41,094 bases of DNA from an uncultured Opitutia bacterium (lineage in GTDB: Bacteria > Verrucomicrobiota > Verrucomicrobiia > Opitutales > UBA953), in assembly GCA_903850885.1 (NCBI GenBank), contig CAINMU010000125.1:1-41094 (forward strand), written 5' to 3'. Each line of letters opens with the position of its first letter. The first letter of the stretch is position 1. The notes beneath the pieces were generated by a model that saw nothing but the letters and a program-made list of their open reading frames with translations, was not told where the DNA came from and made no database searches. Below are positions 18,347 to 28,840 of the stretch, one piece after another. Position numbers and translations under genes: made by a program.

Positions 18347-19021
18347 TTAAATACGGCTATCATCGACATAGATCTGGTCTTCATCTTCGAGGACGAAGTC
18401 AGGATCGTCGCCCGAATCGATGCGCCTCATATCCTTACTGATGACCTGCATGACCCCGTCGCGCATCCGCTTTACGGCGACGTCAGAGCGACGGCCGCGC
18501 GGCAAGATGCCACCCGCCATGGAAAGGGCTCGACCCAAAGTCAGCGTTTCTTCAGGCGGGACAGGAACCGGGCCGGGTTTACCCACATAACCTGAGACGT
18601 AAACGCGACGCTCCGAATAACTGACAATCGAGATCACGACCTGAGGCTCCTTGAAGTATTTGCGAAATCTGACGGCGATCTCATCTTGCGCCTGGGTCAA
18701 GGTCAGGCCGGCCACAGGTATTAGCTGTTTAACGAAAGGAATATCAACGGTGCCGTCGGGATTGATTCGGCGTTCGATCTGGGTGTCGTTTTCGTTGATG
18801 ACCCCGACCCGAATGAAATCCCGGGCACGTAAGCGGTAGGTGTTGCGACTTTCGACGGGCTTAGCGACGACAACGGCCCCAGCGTTAACGGGTGCTTCGG
18901 CCGCAACCGGGGTACCCGTGTCGACATTCTGCGCCGTCTCGGCGACCGGTGCAGAACGGGTGCAGGCCATCAGAAAGACGGTCATCAGCACCCCACAGGT
19001 GGCCTTTAAGGAATATGACAT
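18347..19021 (-). CDS. Wza-like polysaccharide export lipoprotein (Poly_export/SLBB)
   Basis: Outer-membrane-associated polysaccharide exporter of 224 aa. It has a lipoprotein signal with LMAC and Cys20, and a low-complexity Ala/Val/Thr spacer to about residue 58. The Poly_export domain (about 61-135) contains YRLRARDFIRVGV and RINPDGTVDIPFV. One SLBB domain (about 138-200) contains RRVYVSGYVGKPGPV. It is shorter than E. coli Wza (379 aa) and lacks the C-terminal amphipathic helix that forms the Wza pore. The outer-membrane channel may therefore be supplied by the beta-barrel protein encoded just upstream. It lies in one unit with the barrel gene (70-bp gap) and the kinase (11-bp gap). Confidence 0.9.
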   Translation of the reverse strand: MSYSLKATCGVLMTVFLMACTRSAPVAETAQNVDTGTPVAAEAPVNAGAVVVAKPVESRNTYRLRARDFIRVGVINENDTQIERRINPDGTVDIPFVKQLIPVAGLTLTQAQDEIAVRFRKYFKEPQVVISIVSYSERRVYVSGYVGKPGPVPVPPEETLTLGRALSMAGGILPRGRRSDVAVKRMRDGVMQVISKDMRRIDSGDDPDFVLEDEDQIYVDDSRI

Positions 19022-19091
19022 GGCAGTAAAGTATGACGAATGATTAGGACGGTCAATCCGCCCTGCAGTTACCGCGACCCAAAAAGGCTTC

Positions 19092-20360
19092 TTAATAACG
19101 GAACGAGGCGGAGGCCGTCAGGGCGTTCTGTTGGAAGCTGGCAGCGGTCGTGGGCTTGATCTTGGAATCCGTAAAACTGTAGCTAGCCTGGAAGCTCAGG
19201 TGGTTATTATACTTATAGTCCGTGCCCAAGGTATAGACCATGGTGCCGACGTTGGTCGAACCGGCAAGGACATCGCTCTTGGTCACCGATAAATTGAGGT
19301 TCATGTCCGACATCGCCGCGAAAGTCACCGCATAGGTGTACGTCTTGGAAGCGGTCGTCCCCCCGGTAGCGGAAGGCGAAATATCCCGTGAAAGCGTCAG
19401 GTTATGGCTGATACGTTCGGTCAGGACGTGCGAAGCGTTAATCGAATAAGATAAGGCTCCGGTGGTTGGACCATTGTCCGTTCGCGAATTAGCGTAGCCA
19501 ACCTTTGCCGTCAGGTTGATTTTGCCGGATTCGGTGGGCTGACCCTTGGCCGTCAGGCCATAAAAATCTTTCTTGAATTGCTTCGACGTCAAGGCGGGGC
19601 GAACAGGTGTGATTGTGTTAAAATAAGGCGCAGCCGAATAATCTGTGACCGTGTGTTCGAAATTGAAGCCGAAGGATAATTTTTCGAATGCCTGATAATC
19701 AAAACTGATTGGCATGGCCTTGGTGTTTAATTCCGAAAGCGTGTTCGTGTTGTAAGTGTCGTATGCTGCGACCGGTGGTACCGCCGCGACATGGTTGATC
19801 GTGGGGTTAAGGTAGTGATTATAGCTATTCGTGAAGCCGGTGCTCAGCTTAATCTTCTCCGTCAATTTATAATCGATATCGATGGCGTGGCTGTAGTTGG
19901 CTTGGCGGACCAGCGTAGCCGAAAAGACATTAGGACTGACGCCATCCAAGGCCAGATTGTCATTTCGAGCGGAAACCCGATAGGAAGAATCCAACGTCAC
20001 GGTCAGCGGGCCGCCCGAGGCGAAACGAAGATTGCCGCTCAAGGCATCGCGCGAGTCTTCCAGGCCACGGAACTCGGCCTTATTGAAGTAAACGTAGCTG
20101 CGTTTTGCCGTGAGGCTTAAGGAGATTGGGGTGTCTTTCCCGTACTCCAAGGCGAGCCCCGGGGTCACGGTCCAATTCGTGGCCGCCTTAGCGCTGGCTG
20201 CGGAATAAAGATTGTCCGTAATTTCAAGTGCGACCGATGAGTCGAAGAAAATATCGGTGTCATCCCCGATTTGCACCAGCGGAGAAGAAGGGATCCAATT
20301 GGCTGCTTGGGCTACTGGCAAAATCGAGAGACAAGAAGCCGCGATAAGAAAGCGTGTCAT
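19092..20360 (-). CDS. Outer-membrane beta-barrel protein, exopolysaccharide-associated
   Basis: A predicted 422-residue outer-membrane barrel. The ATG at 20360 gives a clean signal peptide (MTRFLIAASCLSILPVAQA, cut before AN). The frame is open to 20432, but that start would sit against the rpoC terminator. The mature part is a succession of alternating polar/hydrophobic strands rich in Ser, Thr, Asn and Tyr (LSLTAKRSYVYF, LTVTLDSSYRVSA, FQASYSFTD) and ends in the aromatic residue of ASASFRY, as barrels recognised by Bam do. It resembles the BBP2-like barrels found beside polysaccharide export genes. It is the first gene of the unit with the Wza-like and Wzc-like genes. A channel or anchor role is inference. 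Confidence 0.85.
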   Translation of the reverse strand: MTRFLIAASCLSILPVAQAANWIPSSPLVQIGDDTDIFFDSSVALEITDNLYSAASAKAATNWTVTPGLALEYGKDTPISLSLTAKRSYVYFNKAEFRGLEDSRDALSGNLRFASGGPLTVTLDSSYRVSARNDNLALDGVSPNVFSATLVRQANYSHAIDIDYKLTEKIKLSTGFTNSYNHYLNPTINHVAAVPPVAAYDTYNTNTLSELNTKAMPISFDYQAFEKLSFGFNFEHTVTDYSAAPYFNTITPVRPALTSKQFKKDFYGLTAKGQPTESGKINLTAKVGYANSRTDNGPTTGALSYSINASHVLTERISHNLTLSRDISPSATGGTTASKTYTYAVTFAAMSDMNLNLSVTKSDVLAGSTNVGTMVYTLGTDYKYNNHLSFQASYSFTDSKIKPTTAASFQQNALTASASFRY

Positions 20361-20427
20361 GATGAGGAATAGATTAGGGGAAGTATTCAGGTATGATAAT
20401 AAACGTATCGGTATCAACCCCCAAAAC

Positions 20428-20471
20428 CCCAAAAAAAGCCTCCTTCCCTGCTTTAAGCAGGGCAGGAGGCT
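20428..20471 (-). terminator. Strong rho-independent terminator of the rpoBC transcript
   Basis: A 16-17 bp inverted repeat (20437-20453 with 20455-20471, one mismatch) on the minus strand is followed by a run of seven U and then GGGG. It lies about 30 bp after the rpoC stop and closes the large cluster before the outer-membrane barrel gene. Confidence 0.93.
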
Positions 20472-20500
20472 CTAAATCCTAATCTTTACTTTTCTGACGC

Positions 20501-23500
20501 TTATTCGGCAATAACTGGGGTCGGGAAGACGCGAATTCGACGGTAGGCAGGGAGGCCAGTTCCGGCAGGGACTAAGTGGCCCATAATCACGTTTTCCTTA
20601 AAGCCAGTGAGGTTATCACGCTTTGCCATGGTAGCCGCATCAGTCAGGACTCGGGTGGTCTCTTGGAAAGAGGCGGCCGAGATGAAGGATTCGGTTTCAA
20701 GGGAAGCCTTGGTGATACCCAAGAGGATAGGCTCGGACTCAGCGATCTGACCACCGCGCTCGTTGATAGAGCGGTTGGCATGACCCAGAATCGTGCGGTC
20801 AACCTGCTCGCCCCAGAGGTAATCAGAATCGCCTGGCTCCGTGATGCGCACCTTGCGGAGCATCCGGGAGACGATGATTTCGATGTGCTTGTCATTAATG
20901 ACAACGCCCTGGGTTCGGTAAACTTTCTGAATTTCGGTGATGAGATAATCCTGCACCTTGGATTGTCCAAGGATGTCCAGAATGTCGTGCGGATCGACAG
21001 CGCCTTCGGTCAGGGCTTGGCCCTGTTTCACCTTTTCACCGGCGGCCACGATGATGTGCTTGCCGTGAGGAATGAGGTGTTCTTCTTCGCGACCGATGGA
21101 GTCGGAGATAACCAAGCGCTTCTTGCCACGGACCGAAGGCTCAAAACGAACGGTACCGTCGATCTTGGCGATTTCAGCAGCGTCCTTGGGCGGACGAGCT
21201 TCGAAGAGTTCAGAAATCCGCGGCAGACCGGCGGTGATGTCCTGAGTCTTGGCAGCCTGGCGAGGAATCTTGGCCAAGATGCTACCCGAGTGGACCATGT
21301 CGCCTTCATCCACTTCGACGCGGGCGCCGGCGGGGATGGAGAACGTGCCCATTTCGCGGCCAGAAGAGTCGACGATCTGGACCTGCGGATTTTGCTCATC
21401 CGAGTGCTCGATCACATACTTGAAGAAGCTGTTATTCGACGGGTCGCGCTCTTCGGTGTAGGTCACTCCTGAAATCATATCAATCAGGCGAACCTTACCG
21501 TCGCTATTCGCGAGGATTGGCGTGAAGTTCGGATCCCACGCAGCGATGGGCTCACCCTTCTCTACCTTCTTGCCATCCTTCACCGCGATCACGGAGCCGG
21601 CGACAATACGGTATTCTTCAATCGGTTGACCGGCGTCATTAAGGACTCGGATGGAACCGTTTCCGTTGATGGCGACCTGGCCGCCCTTGATGTCGACGCA
21701 ATTGAGATCGAGGAAGGAGATGCGTCCGGCGCTCTTCGCCTTAACCTCTGGTGATTTCAGCTGAGCAACGCCACCGATGTGGAACGTACGCATGGTGAGC
21801 TGAGTGCCAGGCTCACCGATCGACTGGGCAGCGATGATGCCGACCGCGGTGCCGCGCTCGACCATACGGCCAGTCGAAGGATCGAGGCCGTAGGAAGTGG
21901 GCGGAATCGCATTCACATTCATGTGCGTGAGAGGCGAAAGGACTTTGACGCGATCGATACCCACGGTCTCGATACGCTTAGCGGCGGGTTCATCAATGAG
22001 CACGCCCGAAGGCACGATGACCTCGGAAGGATTCAGCGGGTTGACGATATCATCGGAAGGACAACGGCCCACGATACGCTCGGAAAGCGAAACGAGAAGT
22101 TCGTCACCATCATAAATCGCCGTCTTCCAGACACCGTTAGGCAGACGGACATGCACGCGGTCGACGCCAGCATCGCGCAATTTGGCAATCAGCTCCTCGG
22201 TGAGGACGGCATCTTCCTTCGCGATAGGCTTAACGGCCCCGGATGGATTAGCGACATCAGCAGCGAGGTGGCGGCCCAAGGAAGTATCCCCGAGTGTCAC
22301 GACTTCAGAACCTGCGGTAACGTCGCGGTGGTCGGTGACGATCACATCCATGGCGACGTCGCAAAGTTTACGCGTCATGTAACCGGCGTCGGCGGTCTTA
22401 AGCGCCGTGTCCGACAGACCCTTACGAGCACCGTGTGTCGAGATGAAGTATTCGAGAACCGACAAACCTTCGCGGAACGAAGAGAGAATCGGGCGTTCGA
22501 TGATTTCACCAGATGGCTTGGCCATCAGACCGCGGGCACCGCAAAGCTGCTTAACCTGGGCCTTGTTACCACGGGCACCGGAGTCCATCAGGACGTAAAC
22601 GGGATTGATCAGCATGCGGTGAGGGTGGCGCGGGTCGCCCTTGCGGACGCCAGCAACCTTCGCCGATTCAGACAGAGTCTTATACACCGACTGAGCGATG
22701 GTGTCCGTCGCGCTCGACCAGGTGTCCACGACCTTATTACGACGTTCATCGTTGGTGATAGTCCCGGTTTCGTTCTGACGTTGGAATTCACGCACCTTGA
22801 GGGTGGCTTCACGCACGATGCCGTCTTTTTCCTTCGGATAGATCATGTCACTCACGCCGATTGAAATCCCAGCCTTGGTGGCGACGCGGAAACCGGTCTC
22901 CTTCAAGGCATCCAGGACGGGGATTGAAGCCTCGCGGCCGCAATGCTTGTAGGTGTTCAAAATCAAGTCGCCTAACTGGCCCTTCTTGACGGTGAAGTTG
23001 ACGAAGCCGATTTCGGCAGGCCAAATGGTATTGAAGATGATTCGTCCCACCGTGGTGACGATCGCCCGCGTCACTTTGTCGCCATAGACGGTGTCACGGC
23101 CAACATCCGGGTTCGCGAAACGAACCCAATCATGGAAGTGCAAGGAGCCTTCAGCTTCGGCGAAGATGGCTTCTGAAACGGAACCCAAGACCGGCAGGTG
23201 CGTATCAGCCGCAGGCTTGTCCGCGGGCTCGAGGGTCAGGTAATAAGCACCCAACACGATATCTTGCGACGGCGTAAGGATTGGCTTACCGCTGGAGGGC
23301 GAGAAGATGTTGTTCGTCGACATCATCAGGAGTTTACACTCCATGATGGCTTCGAGGGACAGCGGAACGTGGACGGCCATTTGGTCACCGTCGAAGTCGG
23401 CATTATAGGCCGTACAAACCAGAGGGTGTAGACGAATAGCGTCACCCTCGATGAGGATGGGCTCAAAGGCCTGAATGGAAAGGCGGTGCAGCGTAGGCGC

Positions 23501-24838
23501 GCGGTTGAGGAAGACTGGGTGACCCTTGGTCACTTCTTCGAGAATATCCCATACTTCGGGTTTCTTTTGTTCGATGTGCTTACGCGCGCCGCGGACGGTA
23601 TGCGCAAAGCCTAATTCTTTCAGACGACGGATGATGAATGGCTCAAAGAGCACGAGAGCCATCTTCTTCGGCAGGCCGCATTGGTTGAGCTTGAGCTCGG
23701 GCCCGATGACGATGACGGAACGGCCGGAATAATCCACGCGCTTACCGAGTAGATTTTGACGGAAACGACCATGCTTACCCTTCAACATGTCGCTGATTGA
23801 CTTCAGCTGACGATCGCGGTCTTTCACGGGCTTACCGTGACGACCGTTATCGAGAAGCGCGTCGACCGCTTCCTGGAGCATGCGCATTTCATTATGGATG
23901 ATGACGTCAGGCGTCTTCATCTGGATGAGCTGCTTCAAGCGATTATTGCGATTGATGACGCGGCGGTAGAGATCGTTTAAGTCCGAAGTCGCAAAGCGAC
24001 CGCCTTCGAGAGGAACGAGCGGACGGAGGTCCGGAGGAATCACCGGCAGGATCGTCAAGATCATGTGCTCCGGACGCTTACCCGAGGCCAAGAAGCCTTG
24101 GATGATCTTCATCCGGCGAGCGATCTTCTTCTTGATCTGCTTGGAGCGAGTGGAACGGAGCTGGTCGCGAAGATTTTCCACCGTCGAAGCGAGGTCCATC
24201 TTCTTGAGCAACTGTTGGAGCGCTTCGGCACCCATGCGGGCCTTGAATGCGTCTGGACCATGTTGCTCGACCGCTTGGCGATAAGATTCTTCGTCAAGCA
24301 GTTGCTTTTCTTCGAGACCGGTCTGACCTGGGTCGACGACGAGGTATTTCTGGTAGTAAATGACTTGTTCGAGCTGACGCGTGGTCATGTCGAGCATCAG
24401 TGACAAACGACTGGGCATGCTCTTCAGGAACCAGATGTGCGAAACCGGGATGGCCAGGCGGATATAACCCATGCGCTCGCGACGCACGCGGGAAACGGTG
24501 ACTTCGACACCGCACTTATCGCAGACGACGTCCTTATACTTAACTTTCTTATACTTGCCGCAGTAGCACTCATAGTCGCGCACCGGACCGAAGATACGCT
24601 GACAAAAGAGCCCGTTAGGCTCTGGCTTGAAGGAACGATAGTTGATGGTCTCAGGACTCTTAACTTCTTTGAGGCCTTTGACCTTGCGGTTGCCGTGTTC
24701 GTCGAGTTCGTCGAGGAATTGCTCACCGGTCCATGCCACGATTTCCTCAGGGGAGGCGATCGAGATGGAGACGAAATCGAAGGACTGTTCCTTCGTTTCG
24801 TTAGGCGTGAACTCGGGGGTGTGTTCCGGGTGAATCAT
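20501..24838 (-). CDS. rpoC: DNA-directed RNA polymerase subunit beta' (RpoC), lacking the second zinc site
   Basis: Largest RNA polymerase subunit, 1445 aa, essential. The first zinc-binding domain is complete (C91, C93, C106, C109). The catalytic Mg loop NADFDGDQM is near residues 479-487, and the trigger-loop region MRTFHIGG is intact. The second zinc site is missing. The family motif CDTDFGVCAHCYG aligns without gaps to [13 protein letters not shown] near residue 970, so the three cysteines become His, Pro and Ser. The fourth ligand (EDDC in E. coli) reads DHRD here. No CxxxxxxCxxC occurs elsewhere. The reading frame is clean and the flanking [17 protein letters not shown] is perfect, so sequencing error is unlikely. 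The gene follows rpoB by 35 bp without a Shine-Dalgarno sequence. Confidence 0.98.
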   Translation of the reverse strand: MIHPEHTPEFTPNETKEQSFDFVSISIASPEEIVAWTGEQFLDELDEHGNRKVKGLKEVKSPETINYRSFKPEPNGLFCQRIFGPVRDYECYCGKYKKVKYKDVVCDKCGVEVTVSRVRRERMGYIRLAIPVSHIWFLKSMPSRLSLMLDMTTRQLEQVIYYQKYLVVDPGQTGLEEKQLLDEESYRQAVEQHGPDAFKARMGAEALQQLLKKMDLASTVENLRDQLRSTRSKQIKKKIARRMKIIQGFLASGKRPEHMILTILPVIPPDLRPLVPLEGGRFATSDLNDLYRRVINRNNRLKQLIQMKTPDVIIHNEMRMLQEAVDALLDNGRHGKPVKDRDRQLKSISDMLKGKHGRFRQNLLGKRVDYSGRSVIVIGPELKLNQCGLPKKMALVLFEPFIIRRLKELGFAHTVRGARKHIEQKKPEVWDILEEVTKGHPVFLNRAPTLHRLSIQAFEPILIEGDAIRLHPLVCTAYNADFDGDQMAVHVPLSLEAIMECKLLMMSTNNIFSPSSGKPILTPSQDIVLGAYYLTLEPADKPAADTHLPVLGSVSEAIFAEAEGSLHFHDWVRFANPDVGRDTVYGDKVTRAIVTTVGRIIFNTIWPAEIGFVNFTVKKGQLGDLILNTYKHCGREASIPVLDALKETGFRVATKAGISIGVSDMIYPKEKDGIVREATLKVREFQRQNETGTITNDERRNKVVDTWSSATDTIAQSVYKTLSESAKVAGVRKGDPRHPHRMLINPVYVLMDSGARGNKAQVKQLCGARGLMAKPSGEIIERPILSSFREGLSVLEYFISTHGARKGLSDTALKTADAGYMTRKLCDVAMDVIVTDHRDVTAGSEVVTLGDTSLGRHLAADVANPSGAVKPIAKEDAVLTEELIAKLRDAGVDRVHVRLPNGVWKTAIYDGDELLVSLSERIVGRCPSDDIVNPLNPSEVIVPSGVLIDEPAAKRIETVGIDRVKVLSPLTHMNVNAIPPTSYGLDPSTGRMVERGTAVGIIAAQSIGEPGTQLTMRTFHIGGVAQLKSPEVKAKSAGRISFLDLNCVDIKGGQVAINGNGSIRVLNDAGQPIEEYRIVAGSVIAVKDGKKVEKGEPIAAWDPNFTPILANSDGKVRLIDMISGVTYTEERDPSNNSFFKYVIEHSDEQNPQVQIVDSSGREMGTFSIPAGARVEVDEGDMVHSGSILAKIPRQAAKTQDITAGLPRISELFEARPPKDAAEIAKIDGTVRFEPSVRGKKRLVISDSIGREEEHLIPHGKHIIVAAGEKVKQGQALTEGAVDPHDILDILGQSKVQDYLITEIQKVYRTQGVVINDKHIEIIVSRMLRKVRITEPGDSDYLWGEQVDRTILGHANRSINERGGQIAESEPILLGITKASLETESFISAASFQETTRVLTDAATMAKRDNLTGFKENVIMGHLVPAGTGLPAYRRIRVFPTPVIAE

Positions 24839-24873
24839 GTCGTATAAGATTTAGTTGGGTGGGCGTAGATCGC

Positions 24874-27800
24874 TTAGTTGCGCTCGGCGGGATTAGGCGT
24901 GCCGGTGCCAAGACGTACGTCGAGGCAAAGGGCCTGCATTTCCTTCATGAGAACGTTGAACGATTGGGGCGTGCCGCTGACCAGGGTGTTGTCTCCCTTG
25001 ACGAGCTGCTCGTAAATCTTGGTGCGTCCGGCGACGTCGTCAGACTTCACGGTAAGGAGTTCCTGCAAGGTGTAAGCCGCACCATATGCTTCCAGGGCCC
25101 AGACTTCCATTTCACCGAAGCGCTGGCCGCCGTACTGAGCTTTACCGCCCAAGGGCTGCTGCGTGATGAGGCTGTAAGGACCGGTGGCACGGGCGTGAAT
25201 CTTATCCGCTACGAGGTGGTTCAGTTTCATCATGTAGATGTAACCGACCACGACGTCTTGGTCGAACGCTTCGCCGGTGTGTCCGTTGATGAGCATGGCC
25301 TTACCGGTCTCAGGCAAGTTGGCCTGTTTCAGGTATTCGCGAATCTGCTTCTCAGGGATGCCGTCGAAGATCGGGGTAGCCACCTTGAGTCCGAGCTTGG
25401 AACAAGCCCAACCCAAGTGGGTTTCCAGAACCTGACCGACATTCATACGAGAAGGAACGCCTAAAGGATTGAGGCAGATGTCCACCGGGGTGCCGTCGGA
25501 CAAGTAAGGCATGTCTTCGATCGGAACGATACGGGCGACGACGCCCTTATTGCCGTGTCGACCCGCCATCTTGTCTCCGACCTGAATCTTGCGCTTGGTA
25601 GCGATGTAAACTTTGACGTTCTTGATGGCGCCGCCTTCGTCGATGCCTTGCTCAATCGCTTCGACCTTACGGGCGCGCTCTTGCTCCAGTTCATCAAAAC
25701 GACGGTGGTAGCCATCGACAATCTGCCGGATCTTCTGCTTCACCGGCGAATCATTCATCTCGATGGAACGAGAAACTGAGGCCAAGCGACGAAGCAGCGT
25801 CTTGGTAATCTTGCGATTAGCAGGGATGATGGCTTCTCCGGTTTCGGAATTCTTGACGTCGAGAGGGATTTTTTCTCCGAGGAGAATATTCGAGAGCGAT
25901 TCCGTCATTTCTTCGCGCAGGCGAGAATCGGCGGTGCGGTACTCTTCGTTGACCTTCTTCAACGCGCGGCGTTGGTCGTTGGGTGAAAGTCGTCCATCGT
26001 CCTTATCGGTACGGGAGGAAACCTTCACATCCATGATGATACCGGAAATACCCGAGGGCACGCGCAGGGAAGTATCCTTAACGTCGCGAGCCTTCTCACC
26101 GAAGATCGCCCGGAGGAGTTTTTCTTCAGGGGCCAGGTCGCCTTCGCTCTTCGGCGTGATCTTACCGACGAGGATATCATCGGGCTTCACTTCGGCACCG
26201 ATACGGATGACACCGTCGCGGTTGAGGTTGCGCAGGGCTTCTTCGCCGAGATTGGGGATGTCGCGCGTGATCTGTTCAGGTCCGAGCTTCGTGTCCCGAG
26301 CCGTCACTTCGAATTCTTCGATGTGCACGGAAGTGAAGACGTCGTCCTTAATCAGACGTTCGGAGAGCAAGATAGCATCTTCGAAGTTATAACCGTTCCA
26401 GGGCATGAAGCCGACAAGGACGTTACGGCCTAAGGCGAGCTCACCCTTATCAGTCGCGGCACCGTCGGCGATGATATCGCCGACTTTGACCTTATCGCCA
26501 CGACGCACCAACGGGCGTTGGTTGAAGCAGGTGGACGAATTGGTCTTCAAAAATTTACGAAGGTCATAGACGTAAATGCCTTTGGATTCATCGGTCTTGA
26601 ATTTCTTGTTCTCGAGCTGTGCATGGACAACTTCGCCGTCTTTCGTGATGACGATTCGACGTGAGTCCGCAGCGGCGACAATGCCGGAACCTTCGGAAAC
26701 GATGACGGTCTTCGAGTCGATGGCGACGCGACGCTCTAGGCCGGTGCCCACGAGCGGGGCTTCGGTGATCACGAGCGGTACGCCTTGGCGTTGCATGTTG
26801 GAACCCATGAGCGCGCGGTTAGCGTCGTCATGCTCCAGGAAAGGAATAAGTGCAGCGGCGACTGACACCACTTGTTGGGGCGAAACGTCCATGTAGTCGA
26901 CGTCTTCGGGTTCGACTTCGAGGATGTCGTCGCGGAAACGCACGGTGACCTTGCCCTTTAATCGGCTCGTTTCGTCCAATTCCGAGTTTGCTTGGGCGAC
27001 CTTGAATTTTTCTTCCTGGTCGGCCGTCATGAATTCGACTTGGTTGGAAACCTTACCGCGGACTACCTTCCGGTAGGGGGCTTCAATGAAACCGAATTCG
27101 TTGATGCGGGCGTAGGTGGACAGCGAATTGATCAAACCGATATTCGGACCTTCTGGAGTCTCGATCGGGCAGATACGGCCGTAGTGGGATGGATGGACGT
27201 CGCGGACTTCAAAGCCAGCACGATCGCGATTCAGACCTCCGGGCCCGAGGGCGGAGAGGCGGCGCTTGTGGGTCAGTTCAGCAAGCGGGTTAATCTGGTC
27301 CATCAACTGACTCAGCTGACTGCGGGCAAAGAACTCGCGGATCGCATTGCCGAATGGCTTGGGGTTAACCAGCTTCTGGGGCGTGATGGAATCAACGCTT
27401 TGGTCATACTCGTTGATGCGAGCCTTGACGGTCTTGACCACATTCTTGAGTCCCGCACGGCACTGATTGGCCAAGAGTTCGCCAACGTTACGAACGCGAC
27501 GTGATCCCAAGTGGTCGATGTCGTCGATCGCACCGTCGCCGGCACGAAGCTTACAAAGCAATTTCGTCGCTTCGACAATATCCTCGGGGGTGATTGTCCG
27601 GGTATCGAGGGAAACATTCAGGCTCAACTTCTGGTTGAGCTTATAACGACCGACGCGGCCGAGGTCGTAACGGAGAGGATCTTGGAAGAGGCGCTGCATG
27701 TGAGCGCGAGCTCCCTTGACGTTCACGGGCTCGCCTGGGCGAAGCTTACGGAAAATTTCCTTAAGGGCTTCTTCTTCGTTACGGACTGTACCGATATCTT

Positions 27801-28674
27801 TACGAAGTGAGAGAATGACCGCACCGTCGTCGAACTGAGTGTCGAAGACGCCAAACTTCTGCTTAGGTAGTTGTTTATGGATTTCCTTAAGCGTTTCGCG
27901 TGAAAGCTTATCGTACTGTTTGGCGACGACCTTACCGGTTTCGACGTCGACGATCGGATCGGCATAGACGAGCTGGGAAAGGGCTTCGGGCTCGAGGTCG
28001 AGCGCGGCCTTGGCGGTCAATTCGCGGTGCTGATAGAAAAGGGCCAGAATGTCTTTGTCGTCCTTGTAACCAAACGCCCGGAGCAAAGTGGTTACCAGGA
28101 ACTTACGACGACGACGGCGACGATCGAGGTAGACCCAGAGCAGGTCGTTTTGGTCGAATTGGACTTCGATCCAGGTACCACGATCCGGAATGATGCGGAA
28201 AGCGTGCAAGATCTTGCCGCTCGTGTGCGTGGATTCTTCGAAGCAGATGCCCGGACTGCGATGGAGCTGGGAAACGACCACGCGCTCGGCACCGTTGACG
28301 ATGAAGGAACCGCGATCTGTGATCATCGGGACTTCGCCCATCAAGATTTCTTCGTCTTTGAACGCGCCCTTCTCGCGAAGGCGGAGTTTCAAGAGCACGG
28401 AGATGGCGAAAGTCGTGCCCTCGCGGATACATTCGAGCTCATTCGTCTTTGGCATGACCAAGCCGTACTCGAGGTACTCGAGACGGAAGTTGCCGTTGTT
28501 GCTTTCAACTGGGAAGGCTTCGCGGAACACGGCGTCGAGGCCGACGTTCTTACGGCCAGCGGACGTCACGTCGAGCTGGAGGAAGTCGTTGAACGAGAAG
28601 ATTTGATTCTCGATCAGGTTCGGGGGGGGGATGACTTCGCGTAGTTTACCGAAGTTTTTGCGCTCTTGAGGCAT
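24874..28674 (-). CDS. rpoB: DNA-directed RNA polymerase subunit beta (RpoB)
   Basis: Second-largest RNA polymerase subunit, 1266 aa. The rifampicin pocket reads SQLSQLMDQINPLAELTHKR, then RLSALGPGGL. The residues equivalent to E. coli D516, H526 and S531 are present, so the drug site looks susceptible apart from N518I and S522A-type natural changes. The DVHPSHYGRICPIETPEGPN block and the C-terminal GGKAQYGGQRFGEMEVWALEAYGA are intact. Codons 16-18 form a run of nine C on the coding strand (28622-28630), and the frame is correct through it. It lies behind a terminator-like hairpin (28757-28810), so some transcription must pass it or start in the 82-bp interval after it. Confidence 0.98.
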   Translation of the reverse strand: MPQERKNFGKLREVIPPPNLIENQIFSFNDFLQLDVTSAGRKNVGLDAVFREAFPVESNNGNFRLEYLEYGLVMPKTNELECIREGTTFAISVLLKLRLREKGAFKDEEILMGEVPMITDRGSFIVNGAERVVVSQLHRSPGICFEESTHTSGKILHAFRIIPDRGTWIEVQFDQNDLLWVYLDRRRRRRKFLVTTLLRAFGYKDDKDILALFYQHRELTAKAALDLEPEALSQLVYADPIVDVETGKVVAKQYDKLSRETLKEIHKQLPKQKFGVFDTQFDDGAVILSLRKDIGTVRNEEEALKEIFRKLRPGEPVNVKGARAHMQRLFQDPLRYDLGRVGRYKLNQKLSLNVSLDTRTITPEDIVEATKLLCKLRAGDGAIDDIDHLGSRRVRNVGELLANQCRAGLKNVVKTVKARINEYDQSVDSITPQKLVNPKPFGNAIREFFARSQLSQLMDQINPLAELTHKRRLSALGPGGLNRDRAGFEVRDVHPSHYGRICPIETPEGPNIGLINSLSTYARINEFGFIEAPYRKVVRGKVSNQVEFMTADQEEKFKVAQANSELDETSRLKGKVTVRFRDDILEVEPEDVDYMDVSPQQVVSVAAALIPFLEHDDANRALMGSNMQRQGVPLVITEAPLVGTGLERRVAIDSKTVIVSEGSGIVAAADSRRIVITKDGEVVHAQLENKKFKTDESKGIYVYDLRKFLKTNSSTCFNQRPLVRRGDKVKVGDIIADGAATDKGELALGRNVLVGFMPWNGYNFEDAILLSERLIKDDVFTSVHIEEFEVTARDTKLGPEQITRDIPNLGEEALRNLNRDGVIRIGAEVKPDDILVGKITPKSEGDLAPEEKLLRAIFGEKARDVKDTSLRVPSGISGIIMDVKVSSRTDKDDGRLSPNDQRRALKKVNEEYRTADSRLREEMTESLSNILLGEKIPLDVKNSETGEAIIPANRKITKTLLRRLASVSRSIEMNDSPVKQKIRQIVDGYHRRFDELEQERARKVEAIEQGIDEGGAIKNVKVYIATKRKIQVGDKMAGRHGNKGVVARIVPIEDMPYLSDGTPVDICLNPLGVPSRMNVGQVLETHLGWACSKLGLKVATPIFDGIPEKQIREYLKQANLPETGKAMLINGHTGEAFDQDVVVGYIYMMKLNHLVADKIHARATGPYSLITQQPLGGKAQYGGQRFGEMEVWALEAYGAAYTLQELLTVKSDDVAGRTKIYEQLVKGDNTLVSGTPQSFNVLMKEMQALCLDVRLGTGTPNPAERN

Positions 28675-28756
28675 GGCTGGTGAAGGTGGGCTCGGAGTGT
28701 CTGGTTGTTTCGGTTTTACTGTGTTTGCCTAGTGGGGGACGGACTGGGCGCCGTTG

Positions 28757-28810
28757 GGAAAAAAGAGCGGGGAGGAGTTTGATTTCCGGAGGGATTTCTC
28801 CCCTCCCCGC
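28757..28810 (-). terminator. Terminator/attenuator between rplL and rpoB
   Basis: A 9-bp GC-only-ending stem (28767-28775 with 28802-28810, GCGGGGAGG) with a 26-nt loop is followed on the minus strand by CTCTTTTTTCCC. It sits 30 bp after the rplL stop. E. coli has a partial terminator at the same place that lowers rpoBC output relative to ribosomal proteins; a like role here is inference. The long loop may make it leaky. Confidence 0.75.
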
Positions 28811-28840
28811 ACTTGAAATTTCTAAGAAACTAAAAGCGGG

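Noticed and set aside
21779-22864. A 361-residue plus-strand frame opposite rpoC
   Set aside because: Antisense shadow of a highly conserved gene; composition rich in His/Asp/Arg typical of mirror frames.
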